This document shows, in pieces, positions 18,101 to 28,948 of a stretch of 64,000 nucleotides of DNA (position 1 is its first letter; every line of letters starts with the position of its first letter). Both the position numbers and the translations under genes were made by a program. The notes beneath the pieces are model-generated. The model had not been told where the DNA came from. It saw only the letters and a program-made list of their open reading frames with translations, and searched no databases. Source of the stretch: Microscilla marina ATCC 23134. Lineage in GTDB: Bacteria; Bacteroidota; Bacteroidia; Cytophagales; Microscillaceae. The DNA lies in NCBI RefSeq assembly GCF_000169175.1, contig NZ_AAWS01000048.1, forward strand, positions 1 through 64,000. Direction: 5' to 3'.

Positions 18101-18704
18101 TTTCCATGACAGAAGTATCGAAACACACAGAAGCTCCCGCAAACACCCCTTCCAGTTCTTCATTGCTGAATCGCCCACGCATTTCCTGGCTCATAGATAC
18201 CACATTTTTATGCTCAACTGCTACTCCTTTGGGTCGCCCGGTAGAGCCTGAGGTATAAATGACATACGCCAGGTTGTTGGCAGATGGTTGTATAGCGCTA
18301 TTGGTATGTTTGCCCACCTTGTTCATCCAGATGAGTTCGCTTCCCCCACTACACAAGTCAGCGGTGTGGGCATCGTCTACGATGGTAGCCATTGCACGGG
18401 AATGCTCTAACATGTACCTGACCCGATCTTGTGGGTAGGCAGGATCGAGCGGAACATAGGCACATCCTGCCTGCATAACTCCAATAAGGGCTGCCACCAG
18501 TTCCCAGGAGCGGTGCATACACACCCCTACCAACGCTCCAGGTTTTACCCCACGGTTCTTAAGTTCTCCGGCCACCTCATTGGCTCGTTTGATCAGCTGT
18601 TGGTAGTCAATGTTGGTTTCACCATCAATGATGGCTATCTTTGTTGGATGGGCTAACCGTTGCTTTGCGATGAGCCCACAAATAGTTGTTTCCAGTTTAT
18701 CCAT
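15177..18704 (-). CDS. Adenylation - carrier protein - alpha-oxoamine synthase fusion with SCP2-like tail
   Basis: Residues 1-500 are an NRPS-type adenylation domain: [15 protein letters not shown] (A3), CFDTSVME (A4, with the Asp that binds alpha-amino groups), [12 protein letters not shown] (A5), YKTGDLCRW (A7), [15 protein letters not shown] (A8) and [11 protein letters not shown] (A10 Lys). A carrier domain follows with [11 protein letters not shown], Ser555 being the phosphopantetheine site. Residues about 680-1040 are a PLP-dependent alpha-oxoamine synthase ([22 protein letters not shown] with Lys885). The last 95 residues resemble an SCP2-like lipid-binding domain. The likely reaction is loading of an amino acid, then decarboxylative condensation with a second amino acid to give an aminoketone. 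Related logic is known for PigH and Fum8p. It stands alone; no phosphopantetheinyl transferase or thioesterase is nearby. Domain calls firm, substrates unknown. Confidence 0.9.
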   Translation of the reverse strand: MDKLETTICGLIAKQRLAHPTKIAIIDGETNIDYQQLIKRANEVAGELKNRGVKPGALVGVCMHRSWELVAALIGVMQAGCAYVPLDPAYPQDRVRYMLEHSRAMATIVDDAHTADLCSGGSELIWMNKVGKHTNSAIQPSANNLAYVIYTSGSTGRPKGVAVEHKNVVSMSQEMRGRFSNEELEGVFAGASVCFDTSVMETMGTLSLGGTIILAKNALELTKLPAVDQIRTCVMVASAVQALLSVEKLPEGIQCLVFGGEALKRSLVEQVHAQKPDLRILNAYGPTEDTVYSTIAEVAAGTQVVTIGKSVPNSRAYILNDALQPVGAGVAGELYLAGSKVARGYLYDQALTKERFIEHTASDLIPDNRLYKTGDLCRWTENGEIEFLGRVDQQVKVRGFRIELEEIESTLETMPGIDAAAAAAVDGGIGQKILVAYVVSQGETATEARVKAYLAKRLPKYMVPQVVKHLKALPLLPNDKLDRKKLMSLDEGQCFEKGNGAVNGSSPHQGLTDSPNEQHTTILSLIRGEVASLLNLTDVAQVLPDHSFDGLGIDSLTTLEFSRRLTKLLGQELPAQAIFEYPTPKALASYIANATGSILNGHSANTLPGVATDTLASFQTHIQSSHPTFQAAKASAWNATDKSKLVQEVLSMVNNDRRNPYSKVLQTGSATRGTVGDAYNDEVQEAIIWTTNLYLGLNRDQKVMEEASQALARFGTGMGTSAAASGMTNQHLEFETEFADLVGKPSACLFPTGYTANVGAIAGLLGRNDVVVIDQLCHASIVDGARLCGATVRTFQHNNSADLAAVLESETSPYRTVLVVLEGVYSMGEGAAPVAEIVRTAKKYNALVLVDEAHSFGFYGEGGAGICAAQGVTEEVDFIMTTLSKALGSLGGVVAASQEHIDLLKSSSRAYIFQASVSPADMAAALTALRRLRADDALRERLWSTTRYMRQRFEEAGYDLGTGDGPIVTPHFSNKDKLYAIVQSLYQRGVQTSAVTYPIVESGRGRLRLICSAAHTRADVDKTLEALIEAEREVDQQLAATRDEARETRVIHNDVENWANALLVYLKETMAKSAAPTPSLAIAASISEDTAPTVIVVKDGDVTLTHRKPKGLPSCTLSFTDQATIVALQSADVQALLQSISQGNCVLNGQVEPFIWLIGRLVDQRQDACVYAELE

Positions 18705-19567
18705 AATTATTTATCCTATTTTTATTATATTGGTTAGTGTTATGGGCATTAGATAGTCCAATGCTGGCGTAACTGCATTAAGCACCGATATACAGGCTTC
18801 AGCCACTATTGACCATCGTCTGTGGACTAAAGCGCGCCCAAGACTTCGAGCCAAATAAGACCTAAATTGTTATTAGCTATTATTTGAAATCAACGCTTTT
18901 CTACAGAGGGTATAGTTTGCCACTCAACTACCTTTGGTAGAAGTAATTTGCCAGAAAAATTGAAAACTAATGTTACATCGTTGGTTGAATTGAATACAGG
19001 CGTTTTGGAATGGTTGAAAATTCCTCTGATTCAGGGGTTGTGTGATTTGCGTGCTTTAGGCAACTCTAAAATTAGCGCTTCGTGTCAAACGCATAGCCGT
19101 CAGGTTAAGCAAACAAGTGTAGAAAATTTACCCTAAAAATACCGCCACCGCCTCAGCGAGTGTCTCCACTCGCTGATTGAGTCTCTAAAAAAAAGCGCCC
19201 AAAGAAAGTCTGGTCTCTTGTGAAGACACAAGCGACGGCGGAGATTAGCACTTCGTGTCAAACGCAGGCCAAATTTAGTGGTTTTACTCTTTTTATTATG
19301 GCAGAGGTAACTTTTATGGTCTAAAGCACCAAAGGCAGACCATTGCCTGCCTGTTTTTAATGCTTACTCTGGTGTTGCTTGACTTTCAACGCTTAAAGTT
19401 GATAATTGCTTTGAGTAACAGGGGTATCATACTGCTCCCAAAGGCAAGTTTGAAACAGTCAAAGGCAGACAGTTGCAAGAAAAACTTCCCGTAGGTTACG
19501 CCAATATGAGCCAAGCCATTGATTCATTTACCATGTACTAAATTAACCATTTTTGATATTGTTTTGC
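18705..19567. other. 863-bp intergenic region with hairpin and short direct repeats
   Basis: No gene is supported. It holds a perfect 10-bp hairpin (TCAGCGAGTG / CACTCGCTGA, 19153-19176) and a 23-nt direct repeat with one mismatch (19071-19093 and 19244-19266, core CTTCGTGTCAAACGCA). These look like degenerate intergenic repeats. The promoter of the 15177-18704 gene should be near 18710-18800 but no clear TAnnTTTG match was found. Confidence 0.5.
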
Positions 19568-20119
19568 TTAAAAATCTCCTGGGCTTGTTTTTTTAGACAC
19601 GTACAGTCTGTGGGGGTCATCGACCAAGCTGTAGTCGATGATACTCATTTGAATGGAGCCGTCTGCCTGCAAAGTAGCGGCTCTACTGGCATCATCAGGG
19701 GCGCTCAATAGTCCTGTCATCCTGCCACCCTGGTTTGTACTTACGATAGGATCAGTTTGCCCTATCACAATGTGTACTATCCATAAATAGTCAGTACTAT
19801 GGTTGCTGTCATACGCGGCAAAAGTAACCTTATCAGCATCCCCTTCTTTTACCCGTTTCAAAAACTTGTGGGGGGCTGCCACCGAAGCAATCAACATGCC
19901 CGCGTCACCATGGCGTTTAAAAATCAATTGTTGGCTTACCTGGTTGGCTCTTTCGTGGGCAACCGAGGTAGTGGCAGCGTTCAAGCCGGGTTGTATGGTA
20001 ATAATTTTACCTCCTTTGCGAAAAGCCAGTTGGTAAGTAGAATAATCGTTGAGCTGTGCCTGGCACGATGCCCCATAACCTAAACAGGCTAACAGACTTA
20101 TGATAAATATTTTGTTCAT
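19568..20119 (-). CDS. Small secreted protein of unknown function
   Basis: With the start at 20119 the protein has 183 residues and a clean signal peptide (MNKIFIISLLACLGYGASCQ). The upstream start at 20188 would only add a non-signal-like extension. The mature part is soluble and beta-rich by appearance (YQLAFRKGGKIITIQPG, QQLIFKRHGDAGMLIAS, HRLYVSKK). The spacing of these strands is reminiscent of a beta-trefoil such as a ricin-type lectin, but I see no QxW motif, so this is only a suggestion. It lies 112 bp after the stop of the LamG/T9SS giant and probably belongs to the same surface cluster. Confidence 0.7.
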   Translation of the reverse strand: MNKIFIISLLACLGYGASCQAQLNDYSTYQLAFRKGGKIITIQPGLNAATTSVAHERANQVSQQLIFKRHGDAGMLIASVAAPHKFLKRVKEGDADKVTFAAYDSNHSTDYLWIVHIVIGQTDPIVSTNQGGRMTGLLSAPDDASRAATLQADGSIQMSIIDYSLVDDPHRLYVSKKTSPGDF

Positions 20120-20230
20120 CTTCTTATTTGATTTAAATAGTGTTAGAAAAAAGGGAGGAGAGACATTGCCGCAACATCTCACCAGCATTGCTGGCAGGCA
20201 ACGCTCCCACTCCCGGTCTTCCCTCTTTTT

Positions 20231-23200
20231 TTAATGAATAATCAATCTTTTAGTCAATACACCCTGGGCAGTTTTGAGGGTGTAAAGGTATACCCCTTTA
20301 GGCACCTGCTTTCCTGTTTGGTTTTTGAGTGTCCAAACTACCTGATGCGCCCCCTTAGACTGAAAGCCTTTGACCAGAGTACGGACAGTTTGCCCTAGGT
20401 TGTTGGTCACCGCCAAGGTTACTTGCCCTGCCTTGGGTAAATAATAAGCAATGGCTGTTTGGGCATTGGCAGGGTTGGGCTTGTTTTGATACAACTGCAA
20501 ACCTGCTTCGCCGACTTGGGTAGCCGCTGACACATCTTTGCGTAAGCGGAACACATAAGGATCGGCTATTTTTCCTTGCAAAGCCGAAGGGGTCAGACCC
20601 ATCACGTTTTCCAAGGCGTAAGCCTCTCCACTGGCACGCGTCACCAACTGAAAGTCTAATTGCTCTCCGGTTTGGTTGGTATAAGCTGTCAGAAAGTAAT
20701 ACCACTTGCCTTCTATTTGCTGAGGAATGGCTACCCCCCTCACTTGGTTGTCGGCAAAGGCGACCACCATATAGTCTTGCTCATTTTGCAAGCCTTCGTC
20801 GCTTTGCAATACACCTATCACGTGGCTTGAATATTTGTAATCTCCTACATTTACGCTCAGGCGCAAACGTTGAGCATCTGCCACTACCGCTTTGACTGGG
20901 GCGGCTACCTGACTACTTTTTCTTAAACTAAGATTAGAGGTACTGGAATACTTGAGAGTAGACACATTGGTCACCTTTATTTTGTATCCCTGGTTGGGTA
21001 TGAGGTGAGTCAATGAACCTACCCAGGTACCTGTACCATTGACCAAAGTATATTGGGCAAGCCCTTCTTTAGAAATGAGCACATCTCCTATAGATGGATC
21101 AGGATTCAAACGGCTCATTGCCTGTACAGTGGTAATGGCATCGGTGCGGGTATACCCCAATGCATTGTTGTCGGCATCGTTGCCATTGTCAGGGTTTGCC
21201 ACCAAGTCGATGGTTTGGCTACGGTCTGCCTGGTATCCGGTGACCTGTAGGGCTCTGCTGCCTCCATTGTGGCAGGTAACCAGGTACGACTTGGTCACAT
21301 CCAACAAGAAGTTGGCATGTACATTGCCCGCCGCATCTTTCCATTGGGCACCATCATATATGATCTCTGTCAAGGCATCCATTCCTTGGGTTTGAATGGC
21401 ATCATTTACCTGAAAACCAGTGACTTGATTCAACGAAAGTGTCTTACCACCTGGCACGTCGGTTGCCCGAAAGCTCAGCCAGTGGTTTTTACCCAAAAGG
21501 TTGATGGCATACTGCGCCTTGCCCGAATAATCGGCATCCAGGGTAGTGTTCAAAGTAACGCCATTGGCAAACTCTACAGTACCTATCGGATTCTCTTGGC
21601 AAGCTGTACCATCCCACAAATACACTGTACAAGTGGCATTGGTTGGGCTTGCCTCATTCGCATAAACATTGAGCGAAGCTACTGCAGTATTGCCTACTGC
21701 CTGTACAGTTCCTCTGCCCACCAAAGCACCTTGACTGTTTCTCACCAACAGGGTTTTGCCTATGGCATCGGTATACGCCTGTCCCGCTTTTTGAATGGTC
21801 AGTTGGGCACTCATGCTAAAAGTAAAATCGGCTGGAGAAACCGTTAAGTGGCTTTCGTCGCAACTTACAATTACCTTGATGTCCAGGGTTTCGTACCCTA
21901 ACAATGCTGCCCCTTGGGTGATTTTAGCCTTTACCTGTCCGTAATAAGTACCTGCACTTAGCCACGGCGCTGTAGCAAAACTCATGGCATGGGTATGTCC
22001 TCCGGGCAATGTATATACCCCATTTGCCAACGCTGCATTGTTGGTAATGTTTAACCACATAGGCACCTCGGTCAATTGGTATTGAACCTCGGCAGCATTG
22101 GTACTTACCAGACTCAAATCAAACAACTGGCTGGTACCTGTGGTTTGCACTACAGTATGGTTTGCCTTGTTCCAGCCTATATTATTACCATCTACCCTAA
22201 AAGTCCACGATCTGCCTGCCGCCGGATTGCCAAAGGCGTCTTTAATAGCGTCATCATTGATGGTTGCTGTCAGCAAAGCACCTTCTAATAATTCGGGGGC
22301 AAAAGTGGCCACAGGTTGCACAATCACTTGGGTAAGGTCAGCCGAAGTACTCACCGCTACCGGAATGTCATGCACAATGGTTTCTATATTTAATGGAGCC
22401 GCCTGGCCTTTGGTAATAAAACTCACCCCATTGCTGGTGGTGCCACTGGTTTTGCCGGTAAAGTCACGAATGGCTTCTCCATCCAGGGCAATGTTGTCTA
22501 GTACATAATAGGCCTGCAGCCCTGCTTCGGTACCAATGAGACGTTTCTTCATATTCGTTCTGATGTTGGCTTCCTGCAGTGCCTTGTTCCAGATGCGTAC
22601 TTCGTCTAATCCTCCTCTGAAACCTTCCAGGCCATTGGCTTGTCCTATCACCAGGTCGCTGGCATCGGCCGCAAAGTGTTGTATGCCTGCCGAAACACTT
22701 TTGGTCAATCTTCCATTGAGATAAATCTTCAAAGTGTTGATCGCCTTGCCCTTGATAAATACTACAGCCACATGGCTCCAGTCATCCAGGTCTAGCGACT
22801 CATCGGTAAAAGCACTGCCTTGTCCGGCATAAATTTTATTGCCTTGAATAAAAGAAATGTTCCAATTGGTACCCTTGCTGACAATGGGTGTAGACAATAC
22901 ACTGCTGTGTAACTTGTTTGGTTTTACCCAAAACTCTACCGTATAAGAACTGTCCAAATCCAACACATTTTGATCGGGAATAGTGATTTGATCAGCCACT
23001 TGGTCAAACAATGCTGAAGTAGGCACGTATTCTACGCTGCCTAAAATTCCCCGCAACGACACGTTCAACGGATTGACCCCGTTGGCATTGAGGGTTTTGT
23101 TGTAAGTAGCAGTGGCCAGGGCACTTGCGGTAGTGCTTCCGTTCAAGGGCGATACCTCTATAATGGTTGGGGTAGCTCGTTGAACGTTCCCTGTAATCCA

Positions 23201-26200
23201 TTCGCTTGGGTTGTTTACCTCCCAGTCTTCGAGGGCGCTTCCGCAGATAGGCACTACCCTTACCCTATAGGCTTGGTCGGCACCAATGGCGGTGGTGTTG
23301 AGGTGGTAGCTATAATACCCTTGAGCATCAGGCGTTCCCAGCTCAGCCAGGGTTACCTCTTTGGCAAACTGAATGTCGTCAGAAGAAGGCAAAGCAAACT
23401 CCAGGCGCACTTTGGCAAAAGTAGCGTGAGGAGTAACTGGCTTCAGCTTAAACGGCAAGGTGTTTTTAGCAGTACTGTTTACCACCCAATTGGTAGTAGG
23501 AGCGGCTACCTCTATACTGCCTGCACAAGGCGCGTGAAAATAAGCGTTGAGTTTTACTACATCTCTTAGCCTCACATATTCGGTTCCGTCTGAGTTATAC
23601 ACCACGGCTCTTTTGTCTTCTCCTTTTAAGAACTCTTCTCCTATTTTTTCCCCTTCATACATCTCCAGAATGCTTTCGTCACAAGCAGAATAGAACACCA
23701 GCGGAATATTGGTAAACTCAGTAGGAGAAGAAGCTTCAGTACGCTTTACAAACACCCTTAGTACTTTGGCTTCGCCGGGTTCCAGGGTATAAGTTCGGGG
23801 AATCAACAAGTTGCCCAAACCCTCTACCCGCACCGAAGTACCAGAAGGCAAGTCGGCGGCAGGCACTTTCAATTTATAGGTTTTGGCAAATCCACCGTTA
23901 GTGGCTTCGTTGGCTTTTTGGGTATTGCTTATGGTAATGTCAAATACTGCTTCTCCCGTAAGCTCTGCCCAGGCTAAAGAGTTGGCGGCAACGATTTCTA
24001 CTCCCTGACGGGCTAAAGTATGCTGTTCTACCGGACACATAGACTCTCCTGCTCTAGCCACAATGATAGGCGTGGGGTAGTCAGGATCTTGTCTAAACCT
24101 CATGCTAAACTGGTCGTTGACGTCCTTGTCAAACAAATTGATTGTAAATGCTTCGGTGTCTTCACTACCACTGCCCGTTTGAGAATCTATCTCGTGCGAC
24201 AAGGAAATTTCGCTGTCCAGGTTATACTTCACGCTAAACACCGTGGCGTTTGTTTTAAAATATTTGGTAAAATCCAGGGTGTTTTTTACGTTTACTACCT
24301 TGCTGGTGGTGGCATTTTTGCCAATGGCAAAACTCAGGTTTGCCTGCCCCGACAAGGCTACAGGTCCAGTAGGCAAACTTTTGGTTCCAGCCTCGTTTTT
24401 CATAGTAAAGGGGTCGTTGTTGGTACCCTGAAACACCTGTTGGCGGCTAGTAATGGTTTTGTTCAACGCCTCTTGCCATTTTCTAATGTCGCCCAAACGG
24501 TTTTTGATCGTATCTACCTTACCCCGGTCGTTGGCCGACAAGTCCTCACGGTTTTTATTCTCCGCATCGGAGTCGTTTAAGCCCGCCCGCAAACTGGTAA
24601 TCAATGTATGGAGGCTGGGAATTAATTTGTTTTCAATAGAAAAACGGGTAAAAACAAAAGTAGCGCCCGTTTCTACCGAAGTAGTAGGGTCGTTCTGGGT
24701 AAGGGTAGCTGTGCAACCCTCTACCGAAATTGTTTTACCTGTCCCCAGGTACATAATGTCGCTTGTCCCAAAAAACATATCACTTTGTTCGCCTGGTAGC
24801 GGAGAGGCACCTTGAGGGGTGCTGATGTTGGTATTGAAGCTCAAGGCATTGGTAGAGGTCTTGCCACCACCTATGCGGATATTTTCTGAAACGGCTCCTC
24901 CGGCACTTACTTCGCCAGTAGACGATTCGTATAATACTACAGAACCTCCTCCTAGTCCAACCCAAGCCCCCATATACGCCGAGTGTTTGGTTCCAGCAGT
25001 GATTTTGGTGGCAAGTTTTACCGAACCTGTATTGATCAGGCTAGAGCTACTGTTGATGGTTGCTCCTTTGCCCCAGGTAGTACTACTTCCGTCGCCTGGT
25101 GGGTCATACAATACTTGTTTTACATTGGGAAAAGTAAGGGTAAAAGTCTGATTTTCATCTTGTACTACGCCCACTACCCAAGCAGTCAGCGAAGCAGTAG
25201 CTTGTCTATCGGTAGCGTTGATGGTCAATTGGCGGGTATGCTCGCCCGTAAAGTTGGGGTAAGCCGTCCAGATGGCCACGGTGTCGATACCTGTCGCACT
25301 GGTAAATGGCGCATCAGGCGAACTCCCCACTACTTCGTCTTTGCCGTGGTACTGAGGCAAATCTCCTGACACATAATAGTTGGTATTGGCACTATAGCAT
25401 TTGCTGTCGCCATATTGTTCAAAAAATTCCAGGCGTACCCGGTATTGTTGCTGTTGCTCCAGAATAAAGTTGTTGTTGGTCGCACAATAGTTGGTCGCAG
25501 AGGTAGCATCAAACGGAGTCCAGCCCTGGGTTTTATCCAAAATATCTACCACGCTTGCCTTCACCTGCAAAGGACTGCGGTACTCTACCCCTACTGTAGC
25601 CCAACCTTTGGTAATGTCTATCCCAAACTGGGTTTTTACAATGGCAGGATCTGCTTGGTTGGTCAGGGTAACCTTGTAAATACCGGGCAACAAATTATCT
25701 ACAGTAAACACGGTACCATCACCATTAAAAATATCGCTGGCGCTGGGAGTGGTACCCGCCGTAAAGGTTTTGCTAAAGGCAGGGCTGGTCACATCGGTAC
25801 GCTCTATGGTTACATCCCACAAACCAATGCTGTTGTTGCAGGGAATGATGATGTTGCCCGTGATGCCATAACGGGTATGGTTGTAGAAGTTAATCGACGA
25901 TTCGGGTTGGGTCACATTCCATACTTGTTTTTCTCCCTGAGCAAAAGCGCCTTGTGCCTCATACTCGTATTTGTATTTACGTGTGTAAGCATTGGCCATC
26001 GACCCATCAAACAATGGCATGGTAGACTCATCGCTTACATCATTGAGTAAGTTCAAGGCATGGCCTTGACTATGGGCAGTATTGCTCACTACCCGCAGGC
26101 TTTGGGCGCTTTCGCCAAAGGCATAAGAGTGGGTCAGGTGGTGGTCATCGTCTTCAATGTAATTACCCGCCTTTAGGTCATCTAAAGTGGGCTTGTTATA

Positions 26201-28948
26201 CACCACATCCCGCTTCTCTATCAAATGCAAGTGGGCTTTTAGGTTTTCAGTCAAATTGCTCCCTTCGGCACCCAAATGAACAAAACCAGCCAGCTCAGAC
26301 GAGGCAATGGTGGTAGCACTGGCCACCATACTGGAAGCTCCGGTATAGAGGTGCAAAATTTGGGTGGTATTGTCATAAGTAAAAGCAAAAAACTGCCAAC
26401 CGGTACTGCTACCAAAAGGCAACTCTGCCAATGATACATCTGCCTTGTAAAGCGCTAAAAAAGTATTGTTACGCAACACCAAACGAATGTTACCTACTTG
26501 CATAATGGTTTGCAGGGTGGGTACTTGCCCTTCGGTAAAGTCATCTCGCTTGATCCACCCCGACCAAGTAGCGCCATTGCTGGGAGCAATAAAGGTACTC
26601 TCCGATTTGGCATAGTCATTTATCCCGTCAAACTTCAGGCTCTGGGCACCAAACGAACGTAATTGCTCTCGGTTGGTTACCTGAAAATGCTGCAGGCCGA
26701 TGGGCAAACTCAGGTTGTACTGTCCAAAGTTGTCAGAACCTACCGGAGCACCTCCCTCATCGTTGATCATGAGATAGTCTAAGGCAGTTGGGTTGAGCCC
26801 CGAAGCAAATTGAAAGCTTTGCCCGGCAGGTACCGGATACTCGATGCCCTCTTCATGGTAAAATACATTGCCCGAAATATTGAATTGCGACTCGTCGGTA
26901 AAGTCTACCTCTGACTTGGTATAGTCGCTCGCCTGAACGCTGCTTTGCAGCAAAACGTTTTTGGCTACGGGGTTAAACAGGTGGTTGGTTTTGACGGGTG
27001 CTACAATAAAACCAGTGCTGCTGTTGCCAAAGTTTAAGCCTTCCATCACATAGTTGCCAAAATCGTTGGTATACACTACATATTGCAGGTCGTGGTTTAT
27101 TGCTATTCTGGGCAACACCTCGGTTGTTTTGGCAACATAGCGCCCCGCAGTGCGGCTCGCCTGATTATACACTTCTTTTTCGGCATCCAGGTCAAATCGG
27201 TAGTACAACCACAGGTTTTCGTAGGTGTCTTGGTTGCCACTGATCATGTATGGAGCATGGTTATGTACCTGCTTGTCGAGGCTTGTCATCCACTCTTCGT
27301 CGGTTTCGTCGCGGTGGGTAGCTTCATCTACACGCACAATGCCTCTTTTTACTCCCCACACCCTCAATTCGTCCAAGGCATAGTCGGTGCCTGCACTGGC
27401 GTTGATGCTCCAGGCGTTCAACACCCCAATATTGCTGTAGGCATAAGCGGTGGTATTGTTTGCCACCAATGCCCCATCTATGTAGATACGTCCGCCAATG
27501 GCAGACCATACTATAGCATAGTGGTGCCATTGGTCATCTCCGGCAGGGTTGGTATACACCAGGTAAGAAGTACCATCTCCATTGGTTGCTTCAACGGCGT
27601 TGCCCGCTTGCATTTGCACCTGTACATTGCCCAAGGCAAATACTGTGTTAGGGTCGGTGGTGGCTCCTTTGTACCAAAACTCTATCATAAAATCGGAGGC
27701 AGCCCCACTTTTCTTAAATACATCTACATTTTTTACCAACAAAGGCTTGGAGTTTTTCGCCAGACCCAAGGCGTGCCCCGGCAAACCACCATCGCCCTTG
27801 AGGGTAATGGCTGCTTCAGGGGTGCCTACCTGACTTGAGGAGGCAACTGTACCCGATATTTTACCATTGTGAAACACAAAGCCATAGTCGAGTCCGGTAG
27901 AACTTACCTCTCCGTTGGCTTTGACTTTGTACAAGTCGGTTTCTCCGGGTAAGATGTTACTTTTTACTTCAAAAGTAAGCTGATCGCCCACGCTGGAGCC
28001 TGCATTTACAGACCCTATCTGGCTGTCGTTTTTGAATATATTGTAGCTGGTGGCGCCTTTGATATGTGGCCAGGCAAGTACTACTTTGTCAGGATGGGCT
28101 CCTTTGGAGGCACTCAACAAAATTTTGTCATTCAAGAAAATAGGATGCTCAATATCGTCTCTTACCTCCAGCGTAGTAGTAATGCCTTTGTAGCTGCGTA
28201 TCCCTTGCCCCATTTTGGGTGAACCTGCCAATGCATCTCTCCATTGCATGGTGTCTAGTGAGTCGAGCATAGAGGTGGCTACTGACGCTTTTTCGTACTG
28301 ACCCAGCAGCATATACAAGCCTCGGTTGTCAATCAGGTTGGTGAGTTCTACTTCGTTCAGTTTGGTAAAACTTCTCAACCAGTTGGCATCAATATCGCCT
28401 TCAGTACGTGCTTTGTTCCAGGTACGTATTTCGGCTATTTCAAGCAAGCTGTGTTGATCACGTTTGCGGTGAAAATACAAATAACGCGGATGAGGAGTGG
28501 CAAGGTTTGCCGACACTTCGGCTTGCTTATGTCCATTGATGTATATTTGCAATACCTGAAACTTGTACACCAAAGTAACATGGTGCCAGGTACTTGCCTG
28601 TACCGTTCCACTCAAATCAATGGTTTGGCTGGTGCCTCCCAAACGGACGACCAGTTGGTTGCCCGCCGTCATTTTCAACGAAAATGACTGGTCGTTGCCT
28701 AGTATATCAGTCAGTTGCCAATCGTTGTTGGCAAAGGTAGAGCGTATCCAAAATTCTATGGAGGCTTCCTGGGCAATGCCCGCCGATAAAGCCGCCTGTA
28801 GGTCGATGCCCGTATTGAAGTGGCTGGCATAGTTGATGGCGTTCATACGCAATATGCCATGGCTTTGGGCTCGGAGCGATTGATGGCTTCCCAGCAATAG
28901 CAGGGCAAGCAAACCACTCAACAAGTATAATTGTTTGTGTATTTTCAT
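20231..28948 (-). CDS. Giant LamG-domain surface protein with T9SS sorting domain
   Basis: With the ATG at 28948 the product has 2,905 residues and a signal peptide (MKIHKQLYLLSGLLALLLLG...RAQS). Four concanavalin/LamG-like domains are visible: three in the N-terminal third (WHHVTLVYKFQVLQIYINGH; WHHYAIVWSAIGGRIYIDG; WSGWIKRDD...) and one around residue 2050 (WSHVAVVFIKGKAINTLKIY followed by DEVRIWNKALQEANIR). Between them are long beta-rich segments, some Ig-like. The last 85 residues form a type A T9SS C-terminal domain (LYQNKPNPANAQTAIAYYLP, then GVYLYTLKTAQGVLTKRLII), which targets the protein through the outer membrane for anchoring. The likely role is adhesion or glycan binding at the cell surface, and the LamG folds suggest a glycan or protein ligand. 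Confidence 0.9.
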   Translation of the reverse strand: MKIHKQLYLLSGLLALLLLGSHQSLRAQSHGILRMNAINYASHFNTGIDLQAALSAGIAQEASIEFWIRSTFANNDWQLTDILGNDQSFSLKMTAGNQLVVRLGGTSQTIDLSGTVQASTWHHVTLVYKFQVLQIYINGHKQAEVSANLATPHPRYLYFHRKRDQHSLLEIAEIRTWNKARTEGDIDANWLRSFTKLNEVELTNLIDNRGLYMLLGQYEKASVATSMLDSLDTMQWRDALAGSPKMGQGIRSYKGITTTLEVRDDIEHPIFLNDKILLSASKGAHPDKVVLAWPHIKGATSYNIFKNDSQIGSVNAGSSVGDQLTFEVKSNILPGETDLYKVKANGEVSSTGLDYGFVFHNGKISGTVASSSQVGTPEAAITLKGDGGLPGHALGLAKNSKPLLVKNVDVFKKSGAASDFMIEFWYKGATTDPNTVFALGNVQVQMQAGNAVEATNGDGTSYLVYTNPAGDDQWHHYAIVWSAIGGRIYIDGALVANNTTAYAYSNIGVLNAWSINASAGTDYALDELRVWGVKRGIVRVDEATHRDETDEEWMTSLDKQVHNHAPYMISGNQDTYENLWLYYRFDLDAEKEVYNQASRTAGRYVAKTTEVLPRIAINHDLQYVVYTNDFGNYVMEGLNFGNSSTGFIVAPVKTNHLFNPVAKNVLLQSSVQASDYTKSEVDFTDESQFNISGNVFYHEEGIEYPVPAGQSFQFASGLNPTALDYLMINDEGGAPVGSDNFGQYNLSLPIGLQHFQVTNREQLRSFGAQSLKFDGINDYAKSESTFIAPSNGATWSGWIKRDDFTEGQVPTLQTIMQVGNIRLVLRNNTFLALYKADVSLAELPFGSSTGWQFFAFTYDNTTQILHLYTGASSMVASATTIASSELAGFVHLGAEGSNLTENLKAHLHLIEKRDVVYNKPTLDDLKAGNYIEDDDHHLTHSYAFGESAQSLRVVSNTAHSQGHALNLLNDVSDESTMPLFDGSMANAYTRKYKYEYEAQGAFAQGEKQVWNVTQPESSINFYNHTRYGITGNIIIPCNNSIGLWDVTIERTDVTSPAFSKTFTAGTTPSASDIFNGDGTVFTVDNLLPGIYKVTLTNQADPAIVKTQFGIDITKGWATVGVEYRSPLQVKASVVDILDKTQGWTPFDATSATNYCATNNNFILEQQQQYRVRLEFFEQYGDSKCYSANTNYYVSGDLPQYHGKDEVVGSSPDAPFTSATGIDTVAIWTAYPNFTGEHTRQLTINATDRQATASLTAWVVGVVQDENQTFTLTFPNVKQVLYDPPGDGSSTTWGKGATINSSSSLINTGSVKLATKITAGTKHSAYMGAWVGLGGGSVVLYESSTGEVSAGGAVSENIRIGGGKTSTNALSFNTNISTPQGASPLPGEQSDMFFGTSDIMYLGTGKTISVEGCTATLTQNDPTTSVETGATFVFTRFSIENKLIPSLHTLITSLRAGLNDSDAENKNREDLSANDRGKVDTIKNRLGDIRKWQEALNKTITSRQQVFQGTNNDPFTMKNEAGTKSLPTGPVALSGQANLSFAIGKNATTSKVVNVKNTLDFTKYFKTNATVFSVKYNLDSEISLSHEIDSQTGSGSEDTEAFTINLFDKDVNDQFSMRFRQDPDYPTPIIVARAGESMCPVEQHTLARQGVEIVAANSLAWAELTGEAVFDITISNTQKANEATNGGFAKTYKLKVPAADLPSGTSVRVEGLGNLLIPRTYTLEPGEAKVLRVFVKRTEASSPTEFTNIPLVFYSACDESILEMYEGEKIGEEFLKGEDKRAVVYNSDGTEYVRLRDVVKLNAYFHAPCAGSIEVAAPTTNWVVNSTAKNTLPFKLKPVTPHATFAKVRLEFALPSSDDIQFAKEVTLAELGTPDAQGYYSYHLNTTAIGADQAYRVRVVPICGSALEDWEVNNPSEWITGNVQRATPTIIEVSPLNGSTTASALATATYNKTLNANGVNPLNVSLRGILGSVEYVPTSALFDQVADQITIPDQNVLDLDSSYTVEFWVKPNKLHSSVLSTPIVSKGTNWNISFIQGNKIYAGQGSAFTDESLDLDDWSHVAVVFIKGKAINTLKIYLNGRLTKSVSAGIQHFAADASDLVIGQANGLEGFRGGLDEVRIWNKALQEANIRTNMKKRLIGTEAGLQAYYVLDNIALDGEAIRDFTGKTSGTTSNGVSFITKGQAAPLNIETIVHDIPVAVSTSADLTQVIVQPVATFAPELLEGALLTATINDDAIKDAFGNPAAGRSWTFRVDGNNIGWNKANHTVVQTTGTSQLFDLSLVSTNAAEVQYQLTEVPMWLNITNNAALANGVYTLPGGHTHAMSFATAPWLSAGTYYGQVKAKITQGAALLGYETLDIKVIVSCDESHLTVSPADFTFSMSAQLTIQKAGQAYTDAIGKTLLVRNSQGALVGRGTVQAVGNTAVASLNVYANEASPTNATCTVYLWDGTACQENPIGTVEFANGVTLNTTLDADYSGKAQYAINLLGKNHWLSFRATDVPGGKTLSLNQVTGFQVNDAIQTQGMDALTEIIYDGAQWKDAAGNVHANFLLDVTKSYLVTCHNGGSRALQVTGYQADRSQTIDLVANPDNGNDADNNALGYTRTDAITTVQAMSRLNPDPSIGDVLISKEGLAQYTLVNGTGTWVGSLTHLIPNQGYKIKVTNVSTLKYSSTSNLSLRKSSQVAAPVKAVVADAQRLRLSVNVGDYKYSSHVIGVLQSDEGLQNEQDYMVVAFADNQVRGVAIPQQIEGKWYYFLTAYTNQTGEQLDFQLVTRASGEAYALENVMGLTPSALQGKIADPYVFRLRKDVSAATQVGEAGLQLYQNKPNPANAQTAIAYYLPKAGQVTLAVTNNLGQTVRTLVKGFQSKGAHQVVWTLKNQTGKQVPKGVYLYTLKTAQGVLTKRLIIH

